Source of the DNA: Williamsia muralis NBRC 105860 | Lineage (GTDB): Bacteria > Actinomycetota > Actinomycetes > Mycobacteriales > Mycobacteriaceae | Direction: 5' to 3' | DNA: 64,000 nucleotides | Assembly (NCBI RefSeq): GCF_001598915.1 | Contig: NZ_BDAP01000004.1 | Span: 124,001 to 188,000, forward strand | Shown here: positions 50,031 through 57,439 of the stretch, one piece after another | Numbering within the stretch: the stretch's first letter is position 1 | Layout of the letters: every line of letters starts with the position of its first letter | Translations under genes and position numbers: made by a program | Notes under the pieces: model-generated | Databases searched by the model: none | Seen by the model: only the letters and a program-made list of their open reading frames with translations | What the model was told of the DNA's origin: nothing

Positions 50031-50948
50031 TCATCCCGCAGCACGGTCACCGAGGGCAGATAACCCTTCGCCACCACTGACGGGGACGATCGTGGTGCGA
50101 ATGCGATGGCGGTCGGTCCGGGTGATGGACCGGATGTCGGCGAGGACCTCCTCCCAGCCGTACAGGACGTCCTCATAGGTGATCCGCATGGTCAGCCACC
50201 TGTCCAGCAGAGCCTGTCGGTCGCGACGACGATCGTTGCGGTAGTTCTCCAGGCTGGTGTGGTGGCTCTGGCTGTCGCACTCGATGAGCAGCCGGCCCAC
50301 CCGCATGTCGACTCGGCCGATCCCGAGGATCACCGGTTGCACGACCACGGTGAATCCCGCCGCACGAAGCCGTAGGCGCGTGATCGATTCGGTCCCCGAC
50401 TGAGCTTCTGGTTCGCATTTGTCCATCAGGTCCGAAACTCGTTGTGTCACAGTGCCCATCGCCAATTTGAGCCCGGCGATCGTCAGGCCGCCCGAGTTCA
50501 GCGCCGAGTCGCAGACGACAATCCAGTCCTCGGCACTCATACACCGGGCGGCGCAGTCGAGCGCCACCGGAATCGAGTCGACCGCAGTGGTGACCGGCAT
50601 CGGCCGCCCATGACCCTGACACGAACGTGTGCCGTGCGCTTTGTTGTGCTTACTGGCCCGCACGTGAACGCGGTCATAGCCCGGCGGCACCCACAGTCCG
50701 TGATGGCGCAGGGCCGACACACAGCTGAGCGCTCCGCCGCGGCGAACAGCCTCGACAACAACGGCATTGGCCGTCTCCGTTGCGTACCAGCCGGGGCGCA
50801 GCCTGATCAGCGAACCGTCGCGAACCTGTTTGCGCAGTTGCCACCCATCCAGCCCCCGCAGCTGCAGCTCCGGACGACTGTAGACACCGATCTCCATAGC
50901 GATCAGACGCACCAACAATGTGGACGGCCCCAGTCGCACCAGGATCAT
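50031..50948 (-). CDS. AbiEi-like / DUF559 endonuclease-fold protein
   Basis: A protein of 305 residues from the ATG at 50948; starts at 50897 (MEIGVYSRPEL) or further upstream are also possible and no ribosome site decides. The N-terminus resembles the winged-helix domain of AbiEi antitoxin-type proteins (SRPELQLRGLDGWQLRKQVRDGSLIRLRPGWYA). The C-terminus is DUF559, a Vsr/PD-(D/E)xK nuclease-like fold (VGRLLIECDSQSHHTSLENYRNDRRRDRQALL). These proteins are abundant in actinobacteria with unproven function. Confidence 0.75.
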   Translation of the reverse strand: MILVRLGPSTLLVRLIAMEIGVYSRPELQLRGLDGWQLRKQVRDGSLIRLRPGWYATETANAVVVEAVRRGGALSCVSALRHHGLWVPPGYDRVHVRASKHNKAHGTRSCQGHGRPMPVTTAVDSIPVALDCAARCMSAEDWIVVCDSALNSGGLTIAGLKLAMGTVTQRVSDLMDKCEPEAQSGTESITRLRLRAAGFTVVVQPVILGIGRVDMRVGRLLIECDSQSHHTSLENYRNDRRRDRQALLDRWLTMRITYEDVLYGWEEVLADIRSITRTDRHRIRTTIVPVSGGEGLSALGDRAAG

Positions 50949-51062
50949 CCCCCTGACCTGCAGTGAAGAGCACATTTCCCTCGGCGGCCACGCAGCGGGC
51001 CGATCGTGGTGACTTGTCCGACCCCACTGCTCTAGTGGTCGCAACCGAACGAAGGAGCGAAC

Positions 51063-51671
51063 ATGTCCGACCACGCCGCAGCCATCCGAGGACTTCCACG
51101 CTGGCACCGCGATCCGCGAGTGAACGCCACCATTTCGAGGATCCGTGCCCACGGCTGGGCCGTCACAGCCGTGAGCGAAGAGTGCGAGTGCAACTCACCC
51201 GAGTGCGAGCCGCCCGACTGCTCGTTCGCCTATACAACCGGCCTCGGCCTGCATTCACTACCCGAACTCGTCGTGTACGGGCTCGACGCCAGGACAAGCG
51301 GTTCGGTTCTCAACGAGCTCGGCAACGTGCTCCACCGATACGAGTGGACCGACATCGTCGACCAGAGGGTCGACGTGCCACTGCAATCGATCGATGTCCC
51401 TGTCCGCCTCATCGAGCTGATCGACAAGGACGATCTGATCATCACAAACGAACTGTTCCCCGATTCGCCTGCGCTGCAAGTCGTTTGGCCGGACGAGTAT
51501 GGGCAGCACCCGTGGGAGGAGGGTTACGCTCTGCGTCCCGAACATCAGCTGCTCAAGGGCGTTCTGCCGAGCGATGACAACCGACCAAGGGGCCCGCGAG
51601 TCATCACCCCACACACCGGACCGAACCGAGCCCAGCGACGTCACACACAGCGACACAAGAACAGACCTTGA
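51063..51671 (+). CDS. DUF4262 domain protein
   Basis: A 202-residue protein of unknown function. DUF4262 features are the opening HGWAVTAVSEECECNSPECEPPDCSFAYTTGLGLHSLPELVVYGLD and later LQVVWPDEYGQHPWEEGY. The middle sheet-rich part (residues 25-165) is the domain; the tail is Arg/His-rich (GPNRAQRRHTQRHKN). The N-terminal cysteine cluster (C-x-C-x4-C-x4-C) could bind metal. Confidence 0.85.
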   Translation: MSDHAAAIRGLPRWHRDPRVNATISRIRAHGWAVTAVSEECECNSPECEPPDCSFAYTTGLGLHSLPELVVYGLDARTSGSVLNELGNVLHRYEWTDIVDQRVDVPLQSIDVPVRLIELIDKDDLIITNELFPDSPALQVVWPDEYGQHPWEEGYALRPEHQLLKGVLPSDDNRPRGPRVITPHTGPNRAQRRHTQRHKNRP

Positions 51672-51692
51672 CCACGCGCTCCCCGCCGACGC

Positions 51693-51726
51693 GAAAGGCG
51701 CCCCACCCGAAGGTGGAGCGCCTTTC
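51693..51726. terminator. Bidirectional terminator between the DUF4262 gene and rpsN
   Basis: Stem GAAAGGCGC-CCACC paired with GGTGG-GCGCCTTTC, one mismatch, CGAA tetraloop. It lies 21 bases after the DUF4262 stop and 35 bases beyond rpsN on the other strand. It closes the rplN-rpsN half-operon, so rpsH cannot simply be read from the rplN promoter. Confidence 0.88.
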
Positions 51727-51761
51727 GTCAAAGCCTGACGGTGAGCCTGGTGGCTACCAGA

Positions 51762-51947
51762 TCACCAGCTGCTCTTCTGCACGCCGGGCAGCTCGCCCGC
51801 GTGTGCCATCTCGCGCAAGCAGATTCGGCACAGGCCGAACTTGCGGAACACCGAGTGCGGGCGACCGCAACGGTTGCAGCGGGTGTAGCCACGCACGGCG
51901 AACTTGGGCTTCTTGTTGGCCTTGTTGACCAGAGCCTTCTTTGCCAT
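51762..51947 (-). CDS. rpsN: Small ribosomal subunit protein uS14, zinc-binding form
   Basis: A 61-residue uS14 with two CxxC zinc pairs ([11 protein letters not shown] and [11 protein letters not shown]). Last gene of the rplN-rplX-rplE-rpsN segment, one base after rplE. Confidence 0.97.
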   Translation of the reverse strand: MAKKALVNKANKKPKFAVRGYTRCNRCGRPHSVFRKFGLCRICLREMAHAGELPGVQKSSW

Positions 51948-51948
51948 G

Positions 51949-52527
51949 TCAGTTGTCCTTCACGTTGGGGTCTTTGAACGGGAAGCCGAGCTGACGCAGC
52001 AGTGCCCGACCTTCGTCATCGTTGGTCGCGGTGGTGACGACGGTGATGTCCATGCCACGCGGACGGTCGATGTTGTCGATGTTGATCTCGTGGAACATCG
52101 ACTGCTCGTTGAGACCGAAGGTGTAGTTACCGTTGCCGTCGAACTGGCGATCGCTCAGGCCACGGAAGTCACGGATACGCGGAAGTGCGATCGACACGAG
52201 GCGGTCGAGGAACTCCCACATGCGGTCGCCACGCAGGGTGACGCGGGCGCCGATGGGCATGCCTTCACGCAGCTTGAACTGTGCGATCGACTTGCGAGCC
52301 CGACGAACTTCTGGCTTCTGACCGGTGATCAGTTCCAGGTCCTTGATGGCGCCGTTGATCAGCTTGGCGTCACGGGCGGCATCGCCGACACCCATGTTGA
52401 CCACGACCTTGACGACGCCGGGGATCTGCATGACGTTGTCGTAGGCGAACTCTTTGTTCAGCGCGTCTTTGATCTCTTCGCGGTAGCGAAGCTTCAGTCG
52501 CGGCTGGATCTTCTCAGTTGTGCTCAT
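51949..52527 (-). CDS. rplE: Large ribosomal subunit protein uL5
   Basis: A 192-residue 5S rRNA-binding protein. Core signatures [52 protein letters not shown] and [26 protein letters not shown]. Confidence 0.98.
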   Translation of the reverse strand: MSTTEKIQPRLKLRYREEIKDALNKEFAYDNVMQIPGVVKVVVNMGVGDAARDAKLINGAIKDLELITGQKPEVRRARKSIAQFKLREGMPIGARVTLRGDRMWEFLDRLVSIALPRIRDFRGLSDRQFDGNGNYTFGLNEQSMFHEINIDNIDRPRGMDITVVTTATNDDEGRALLRQLGFPFKDPNVKDN

Positions 52528-52528
52528 G

Positions 52529-52843
52529 TCAGATGTCCTTCCCGTTCTTGCGGGAAATGCGCACGCGCTTGCCGTTGTCGTCGGTGCGGTAGCCGATGCG
52601 CGTCGGGGTGCCGTCGGAATCGACGACCATCACGTTCGAGACGTGGATGGGGGCTTCCTGGGTGACGATGCCGCCCGAGGATGCGCCGCGCTCGTTCTGC
52701 GAGGCCGAGGTGTGCTTCTTGATGCGGTTGACGCCTTCGACGAGGATGCGGCTGCGCTGCGGGTAGGACTCGATGACCTTGCCCTTGGCGCCCTTGTCCT
52801 TACCGGAGACGACGATCACGGTGTCGCCCTTGTGGATCTTCAT
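52529..52843 (-). CDS. rplX: Large ribosomal subunit protein uL24
   Basis: A 104-residue uL24 with the KOW motif ([28 protein letters not shown]) and [18 protein letters not shown]. One base separates it from both neighbours. Confidence 0.98.
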   Translation of the reverse strand: MKIHKGDTVIVVSGKDKGAKGKVIESYPQRSRILVEGVNRIKKHTSASQNERGASSGGIVTQEAPIHVSNVMVVDSDGTPTRIGYRTDDNGKRVRISRKNGKDI

Positions 52844-52844
52844 G

Positions 52845-53213
52845 TCAGAGCACCTCCGGAGCCAGCGAGACGATCTTCATGAACTTCTTCTCACGCAGCT
52901 CACGGCCGACCGGGCCGAAGATGCGGGTTCCGCGAGGATCGCTTTCGTTCTTGATGATGACGGCGGCATTCTCGTCGAAACGGATGTACGAACCATCCGG
53001 ACGGCGGCGCTCCTTGGTGGTGCGCACGATGACCGCTTTGACAACCTCTCCCCGCTTGACGTTTCCGCCGGGGATGGCGTCTTTGACAGTGGCGACGATG
53101 ACGTCACCGATGCCGGCGTAGCGCCGTGACGAGCCTCCGAGCACGCGAATGCACAAGATTTCCTTGGCACCCGTGTTGTCGGCGACCCGCAGGCGTGACT
53201 CCTGCTGGATCAC
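52845..53213 (-). CDS. rplN: Large ribosomal subunit protein uL14
   Basis: A 122-residue uL14 starting [28 protein letters not shown], the exact family length. The GTG start has AAGGAG about 10 bases upstream; the longer in-frame upstream sequence is not conserved protein. First gene of its half-operon. Confidence 0.98.
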   Translation of the reverse strand: MIQQESRLRVADNTGAKEILCIRVLGGSSRRYAGIGDVIVATVKDAIPGGNVKRGEVVKAVIVRTTKERRRPDGSYIRFDENAAVIIKNESDPRGTRIFGPVGRELREKKFMKIVSLAPEVL

Positions 53214-53315
53214 TTTGTAGTCTCCTTGACCTGGTTTACTTCTTGCACGCCGAATTTCCGACCCGACGCACGCGGTCTCGCCGCCAGGGCACAACTGTGC
53301 CCAGGTAACCGCTCA

Positions 53316-53344
53316 AGTGTAGAGAACCAGCAGGTGGAAACCAA
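53316..53344 (-). promoter_or_regulatory. Promoter of the rplN half-operon
   Basis: On the minus strand TTGGTT (53339-53344), 17 bases, TACACT (53316-53321), giving an about 96-base leader to rplN. It shares CAATTTGG, GTTCTCTACACT and CGGTTACCT with the rpsH promoter at the same spacing. Confidence 0.7.
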
Positions 53345-53387
53345 ATTGCTGCGAGATAGGCCCAGGACACAACACTGACGTCGGGTT

Positions 53388-53678
53388 TCACCAATCGTCG
53401 AGGCGCGTGTACCCGTCTTGGATGGCCCGCGCGAGCAGTTGCGCTTTTGTACGGGCCGGTCGGCCGACAAGATCGTACTTTCCCCGGATCCGGGTGATGT
53501 GGGTGCTGACGGTGGCCGGCGTGATGAACAGCGATGCTGCCGCCTCGACTTTGGAGTCGGCCGCAAACCAGGCCAGGAGCACCTCTACCTCCCGCGGCGA
53601 CAGGGTGGGTACGGCCACCGAATCCGCCTGGCCCCCCGCGCCGGGAGTGCGCCCCGGATGCACATCTTCGACTGTCAT
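53388..53678 (-). CDS. Small LuxR-type helix-turn-helix protein
   Basis: A 96-residue protein consisting almost only of a LuxR/GerE DNA-binding domain: TLSPREVEVLLAWFAADSKVEAAASLFITPATVSTHITRIRGKY, then VGRPARTKAQLLARAIQDG. It has no receiver or sensor domain. ATG is chosen 9 bases after a GGGGGAG site. Targets unknown; it is divergent from the lipoprotein gene across a 330-base gap. Confidence 0.8.
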   Translation of the reverse strand: MTVEDVHPGRTPGAGGQADSVAVPTLSPREVEVLLAWFAADSKVEAAASLFITPATVSTHITRIRGKYDLVGRPARTKAQLLARAIQDGYTRLDDW

Positions 53679-54008
53679 GGACTTCGCTCCCCCTTTCGTG
53701 ATGACCGTCGCAGCACACGCCGTGTCGACGACGACCCGCCGCGATGGTGTGCACTGCGCCGACCGCAACCCCCTCCTCGGATGGCGACCGGCACCGCAAA
53801 TCTAGCGCTTGATGCCGTAAAAGGCTCAATCACAACGTCTTTCGCAAGGGTCACTAGTCGTCCGCACCTGTCAGACCGAACTTGCCGATGAAGCACCCGT
53901 ACTGCCGATCGAGGCATCGAAATCCGCCGGACGGGCACTTGACCTCGTCGGACACGTCGCGCGCACCTAGGTTAGTGTTGGCTTACTTAATCGGTTCTAG
54001 GAGTGCAT
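53679..54008. other. Divergent intergenic region with iron-box-like site
   Basis: This 330-base region between the LuxR-type gene and the lipoprotein gene has no gene. At 53972-53990 the sequence TTAGTGTTGGCTTACTTAA matches the IdeR/DmdR iron-box consensus TTAGGTTAGGCTAACCTAA at 14 of 19 positions, 19 bases before the lipoprotein ATG. No other element is clear. Confidence 0.4.
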
Positions 54009-54527
54009 ATGAACTTTCGCAAGAGTGTGGCCGGCATCGCCCTGGTCGGCCTGACCGTCTTCGGAGTCGCCGCGTGCAGCGACGACAGCGAGTCCGAATC
54101 CGCATCCTCGACCACGGCCTCGGCGACATCCCAGAGCTCTGCGGACACGTCCGGCACGGCCACCGAGTCGGGGTCGACCCTCGAGAGCTCCACGGCACAG
54201 GAGATCTTGCGCACGGTCCTCACGCCCGAGACCGCGCCTGCCGACTCGGCGAAGCTGGTCGACTCGACGGATCCGTCCATCGGCGCACAGCTGACCGGAT
54301 TGTCGCGCGGCTTCACCACCGCCGGTTACACCCCGGACAAGTTCACTGTCACAACGGTGACGGTGAACGGAGAGAACAAGGCCACCGCGAACGTCGAGGT
54401 GGCGAGCCCGCACACCCCGCAGCCGGTGGCCATGCCCATCGACTACGTCTACGCCGACGGCACCTGGAAGCTTGCAGGATCGTCCGTCACCGACCTCGCC
54501 TCCATGGGGTCCACGCACGGCGGCTGA
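54009..54527 (+). CDS. MTB12-like lipoprotein
   Basis: A 172-residue lipoprotein. The signal peptide (MNFRKSVAGIALVGLTVFGVAAC) has the lipobox VAAC with lipidation at Cys23. A Ser/Thr/Asp-rich stalk runs to about 65. The rest resembles the low-molecular-weight antigen MTB12 fold: LTPETAPADSAKLVDSTDPSIG, ATANVEVASPHTPQPVAMPIDYVYADGTWKLAGSSV. ATG is used, 5 bases after AGGAG; a GTG two codons earlier overlaps that site. Function unknown; surface-exposed and possibly iron-responsive. Confidence 0.82.
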   Translation: MNFRKSVAGIALVGLTVFGVAACSDDSESESASSTTASATSQSSADTSGTATESGSTLESSTAQEILRTVLTPETAPADSAKLVDSTDPSIGAQLTGLSRGFTTAGYTPDKFTVTTVTVNGENKATANVEVASPHTPQPVAMPIDYVYADGTWKLAGSSVTDLASMGSTHGG

Positions 54528-54554
54528 CGCGACCGCAACCTGATCGGAACCGAT

Positions 54555-54592
54555 GCGCGGTGCCAGGCCACTTCGGTGGCCGGGCACCGCGC
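54555..54592 (+). terminator. Terminator of the lipoprotein gene
   Basis: Stem GCGCGGTGCC-GGCCAC paired with GTGGCC-GGCACCGCGC, with one mismatch and a TTCG tetraloop, followed by TTCGTCGTC. It lies 27 bases after the stop codon. Confidence 0.8.
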
Positions 54593-54712
54593 TTCGTCGT
54601 CTCAGCGACCGCCGTGACCGCCGAACGCGCCACAGATCGCGCGGACTCCTCGTGCGCGGCGCATAAGCTGGCACGAGCAGGCGATGGACAGCCGAACGAG
54701 CGGAGCGCACCG

Positions 54713-55237
54713 ATGACACAACGCCAGGATTCCGACCGTCAACGGCCTGATCTCACCAAGCCCACGCCCGCCGGTCGAACGCACAGCACGGAGCCCATCG
54801 CCACCGACTCATGGTCATCCGGCCACTGGCCGTCGTACGACCCCGAAGGATCGGGTGGATTCCGAGATCCCCTCGCGAGCCTCGACCCCGCATATCCCCC
54901 GTACCCCGGCGCCTATCCGCCGCTGACGTATCCAGGCGGTTCACCCGGCCTCTACGCGTACCCGGTCAACCCGTATGCGACCGCCCGCCCCCGAACGAAC
55001 TCGATGGCCAACGCGGCCATGATCTGCGCCCTCATCTCCGTACCCGCCACGTTCATCTGCCTGGGAGCGCTGCTCGCCCCCGCGGCGGTGATCATGGGAT
55101 TCGTCGGCTTGGGTCAGATGAAGAACACCGGGGAGACAGGCGAGGCCCAGGCATGGACAGGCATCGCCATCGGCGGCCTCATGACGTCATTTGTCCTCAT
55201 GCTCTTCATGGCACTCGCGCTGGCGATCGGTTCCTGA
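54713..55237 (+). CDS. DUF4190-like membrane protein with Pro/Tyr-rich tail
   Basis: A 174-residue protein. Residues 1-95 are hydrophilic with PAYPPYPGAYPPLTYPGG repeats. The C-terminal part has two transmembrane helices (NAAMICALISVPATFICLGALLAPAAVIMGFVGL and TGIAIGGLMTSFVLMLFMALALAIG) around GQMKNTGETGEAQAW, the DUF4190 pattern. Function unknown. It is followed by the VOC gene after one base, probably cotranscribed. Confidence 0.8.
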   Translation: MTQRQDSDRQRPDLTKPTPAGRTHSTEPIATDSWSSGHWPSYDPEGSGGFRDPLASLDPAYPPYPGAYPPLTYPGGSPGLYAYPVNPYATARPRTNSMANAAMICALISVPATFICLGALLAPAAVIMGFVGLGQMKNTGETGEAQAWTGIAIGGLMTSFVLMLFMALALAIGS

Positions 55238-55238
55238 G

Positions 55239-55757
55239 GTGAACGTTGCCGACGGGCCGATCTTTCAGGTCGCGTGGGTCGTGGCCGACATCGACGCCGC
55301 TGAAAAGGAGTTCACCGACCGCTACGGCGTCCGATCGTGGTTGCGCATCCCGGACGTGGCGTTCGGCCCAGGCGCGTGCTCCTACCGCGGCGCACCCGCC
55401 GACTACTCGATCCACGTATCCCTGGGATACGCCGGCGGTCAGCAGCTCGAATTGATCCAGCCCGTCTCAGGAGTCAATCTCTACACCGAATTTCTCGATG
55501 CGCACGGGCCGGGCCTTCACCACATCGCCTGGCTCCCAGACGATTTCGACGCGGCCATCGCCGACCTGAAGGCTGCGGGCACAGAGATCCTCCAGGACGG
55601 CGTGTTCGAGGGCGTCGGGATGGAGTTCGCCTACATCGGCGGCGGTCCGATCGGGTCCTACGTCGAACTGATGAAACTGTCCGACGACATGCGTGCGATG
55701 TTCGACGGGCTGATCCCCGACGGCTACACCAATCCATGGCGGCCGACCGACAACTGA
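55239..55757 (+). CDS. VOC (glyoxalase/dioxygenase superfamily) protein
   Basis: A 172-residue protein with two beta-alpha-beta-beta-beta halves. Possible metal ligands are His in FQVAWVV/SIHVSLGYAGGQQLELIQP, HGPGLHHIAWL and the Glu in GSYVELMKL. The substrate is unknown; the family includes glyoxalases, dioxygenases and epimerases. GTG start one base after the preceding stop. Confidence 0.82.
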   Translation: MNVADGPIFQVAWVVADIDAAEKEFTDRYGVRSWLRIPDVAFGPGACSYRGAPADYSIHVSLGYAGGQQLELIQPVSGVNLYTEFLDAHGPGLHHIAWLPDDFDAAIADLKAAGTEILQDGVFEGVGMEFAYIGGGPIGSYVELMKLSDDMRAMFDGLIPDGYTNPWRPTDN

Positions 55758-55758
55758 G

Positions 55759-56505
55759 TCAGTCCGCCGACCGGCCGTTGTCGGCCGCGTAGACCGCACC
55801 GTGCACAGCCGCGGCGTCGTCGCTGGCGAGGAAGGCGATCAATTTCGCCACATCCGCGGTATCGGCGAATCCTCGCGGCGACGCCGCTCGCATCACCAGA
55901 TCGAAGTCGGCGTTCGAGGGCGGCGCGAAGTTTGTCACCTGCGGGGTCAACATTCCTCCCGGGCACACCGCATTGACCCGCAGTCCCGTGTGGGCGTACT
56001 CCACGGCAAGCGCTCGGGTGAGGCCGACGAGACCGTGTTTGGCAGCGCAGTAGCCAGCTGAGTACGCCTGACCCTGGACCCCCGCCACCGACGAGACGTT
56101 GACGATGCTCCCCCGGTTCTCGATCAGCTGAGGCAATGCCGCCTGGATCAGATGAAAAGGACCACTCAGATTGACAGCGAGATCGCGCTGCCAATCGTCG
56201 TCGGTCACCTCCGTGGTGTGACGCATGGTGTGTGCGCCCGCGACGTTCACGAGTGCGTCGATCCTGCCGAACCGATCCACACAGGCCTCGATCGCACGCC
56301 GACACTGCTGCGCATCGACGAGGTCGCCGATCTGAAACCGGCCGCCCGGCACGCTGTCGAACACTGCCGCCAGGCGGTCGGCATCACGGGCGAAGCCGAA
56401 CACCTCTGCGCCGCGCGCAGAAAACAGTTCGACCACAGCGGATCCCAGACCAGACGAGGCGCCAGTGACAAAGACCACTTTCTTGTGCAGCGGGTCGGTA
56501 ATCAT
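55759..56505 (-). CDS. Short-chain dehydrogenase/reductase
   Basis: A 248-residue classical SDR. Cofactor motif TGASSGLG near residue 15, NVAG, catalytic Ser in NVSSVAG, and YCAAK with catalytic Tyr and Lys. The charged residue after the second strand (FARDADRL) favours NADP(H). Substrate unknown. It is convergent with the VOC gene (1 base apart) and divergent from a TetR gene, which probably regulates it. Confidence 0.92.
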   Translation of the reverse strand: MITDPLHKKVVFVTGASSGLGSAVVELFSARGAEVFGFARDADRLAAVFDSVPGGRFQIGDLVDAQQCRRAIEACVDRFGRIDALVNVAGAHTMRHTTEVTDDDWQRDLAVNLSGPFHLIQAALPQLIENRGSIVNVSSVAGVQGQAYSAGYCAAKHGLVGLTRALAVEYAHTGLRVNAVCPGGMLTPQVTNFAPPSNADFDLVMRAASPRGFADTADVAKLIAFLASDDAAAVHGAVYAADNGRSAD

Positions 56506-56514
56506 CGTTCAATA

Positions 56515-56530
56515 TAAGCATGGCCGCTTA
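56515..56530. promoter_or_regulatory. Candidate TetR operator between SDR and TetR genes
   Basis: Inverted repeat TAAGC-ATGGCC-GCTTA, 10 bases before the SDR start, in the 89-base divergent gap. It is short, but its place suits a TetR repressor acting on both promoters. Confidence 0.4.
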
Positions 56531-56594
56531 ACGGTGATGTGGCTTACGAACTTCATTCGGGCCGACTCGGCGGAATGGGACGGGAGGGGCCACA

Positions 56595-57185
56595 GTGACG
56601 GACACCGGAACCGACCGCGGCAAGCGAGAATTGCTCGACGCCGCCGAGCGATTGATCGCCACCCGCGGCTACGAGGTCCCGCTCCGCGACATCGCGATCG
56701 AAGCCGGACATCGCAACAACTCAGCCGTGCAGTATCACTTCGGGAACCGCGAAGGATTGATCGCCGCGATCGTCGCCCGACGTCTCGGACCCATGGAACT
56801 CGTGCGGTCACAAATGTTGAAAGACCTTGCCGCACAGAACAAAGAGCCCAGCATCCGCGACCTGATCAGCGTCCTGGTCCTACCCATCCTGCAGATGAAG
56901 GGCACCCACTACGCACGCTTTCTCGAGGTCATCAGAACGGCCTGGCCGGACGAGACACTGCAGCGCCATGACACGGAATGGCCGAAAGTACTTGAACGAC
57001 TGACCAAATCGATCGATGCCGATCGAGCAGCCCGCAACCGGCGGGTCGCAGCCGTCGCCACGGCGATGTTCGCGTTGATCGCCGACTACGAGCGGCGCAC
57101 CGAAGCAGGCATGCAATCGGACTCCGAACCAGACGAAATCATAGAGATACTAACGGCAATCGTGACCGCGAAGATCATTCGATAA
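56595..57185 (+). CDS. TetR family regulator
   Basis: A 196-residue TetR protein. HTH at residues about 12-55 (LLDAAERLIATRGYEVPLRDIAIEAGHRNNSAVQYHFGNREGLIAAI). The C-terminal ligand-binding domain is all-helical. GTG start after GGGAGGGG. Divergent from the SDR gene, its probable target. Confidence 0.9.
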   Translation: MTDTGTDRGKRELLDAAERLIATRGYEVPLRDIAIEAGHRNNSAVQYHFGNREGLIAAIVARRLGPMELVRSQMLKDLAAQNKEPSIRDLISVLVLPILQMKGTHYARFLEVIRTAWPDETLQRHDTEWPKVLERLTKSIDADRAARNRRVAAVATAMFALIADYERRTEAGMQSDSEPDEIIEILTAIVTAKIIR

Positions 57186-57439
57186 CAGCTGTGTGCAAAC
57201 ACCGGGTGACCATCTGCTGAACGTTCCCCGTTTATTGTGTTGCGACCGTGGGTAACTAGCCCGCCGTGCGTGTAACCCCGCTTGTAACAAAGTATTTCCG
57301 AACAGCGATAGGGCTGTCACCAGGCCAGACTCCGTCGGGGCGATAAAAATAGTCAGTCTGACCAATCTATTGCAGCGTCAGTACCGAACAACTACGCAAG
57401 ACACTGCACAACGAGCGACCAAGTTACGGGAGGGGCGTT

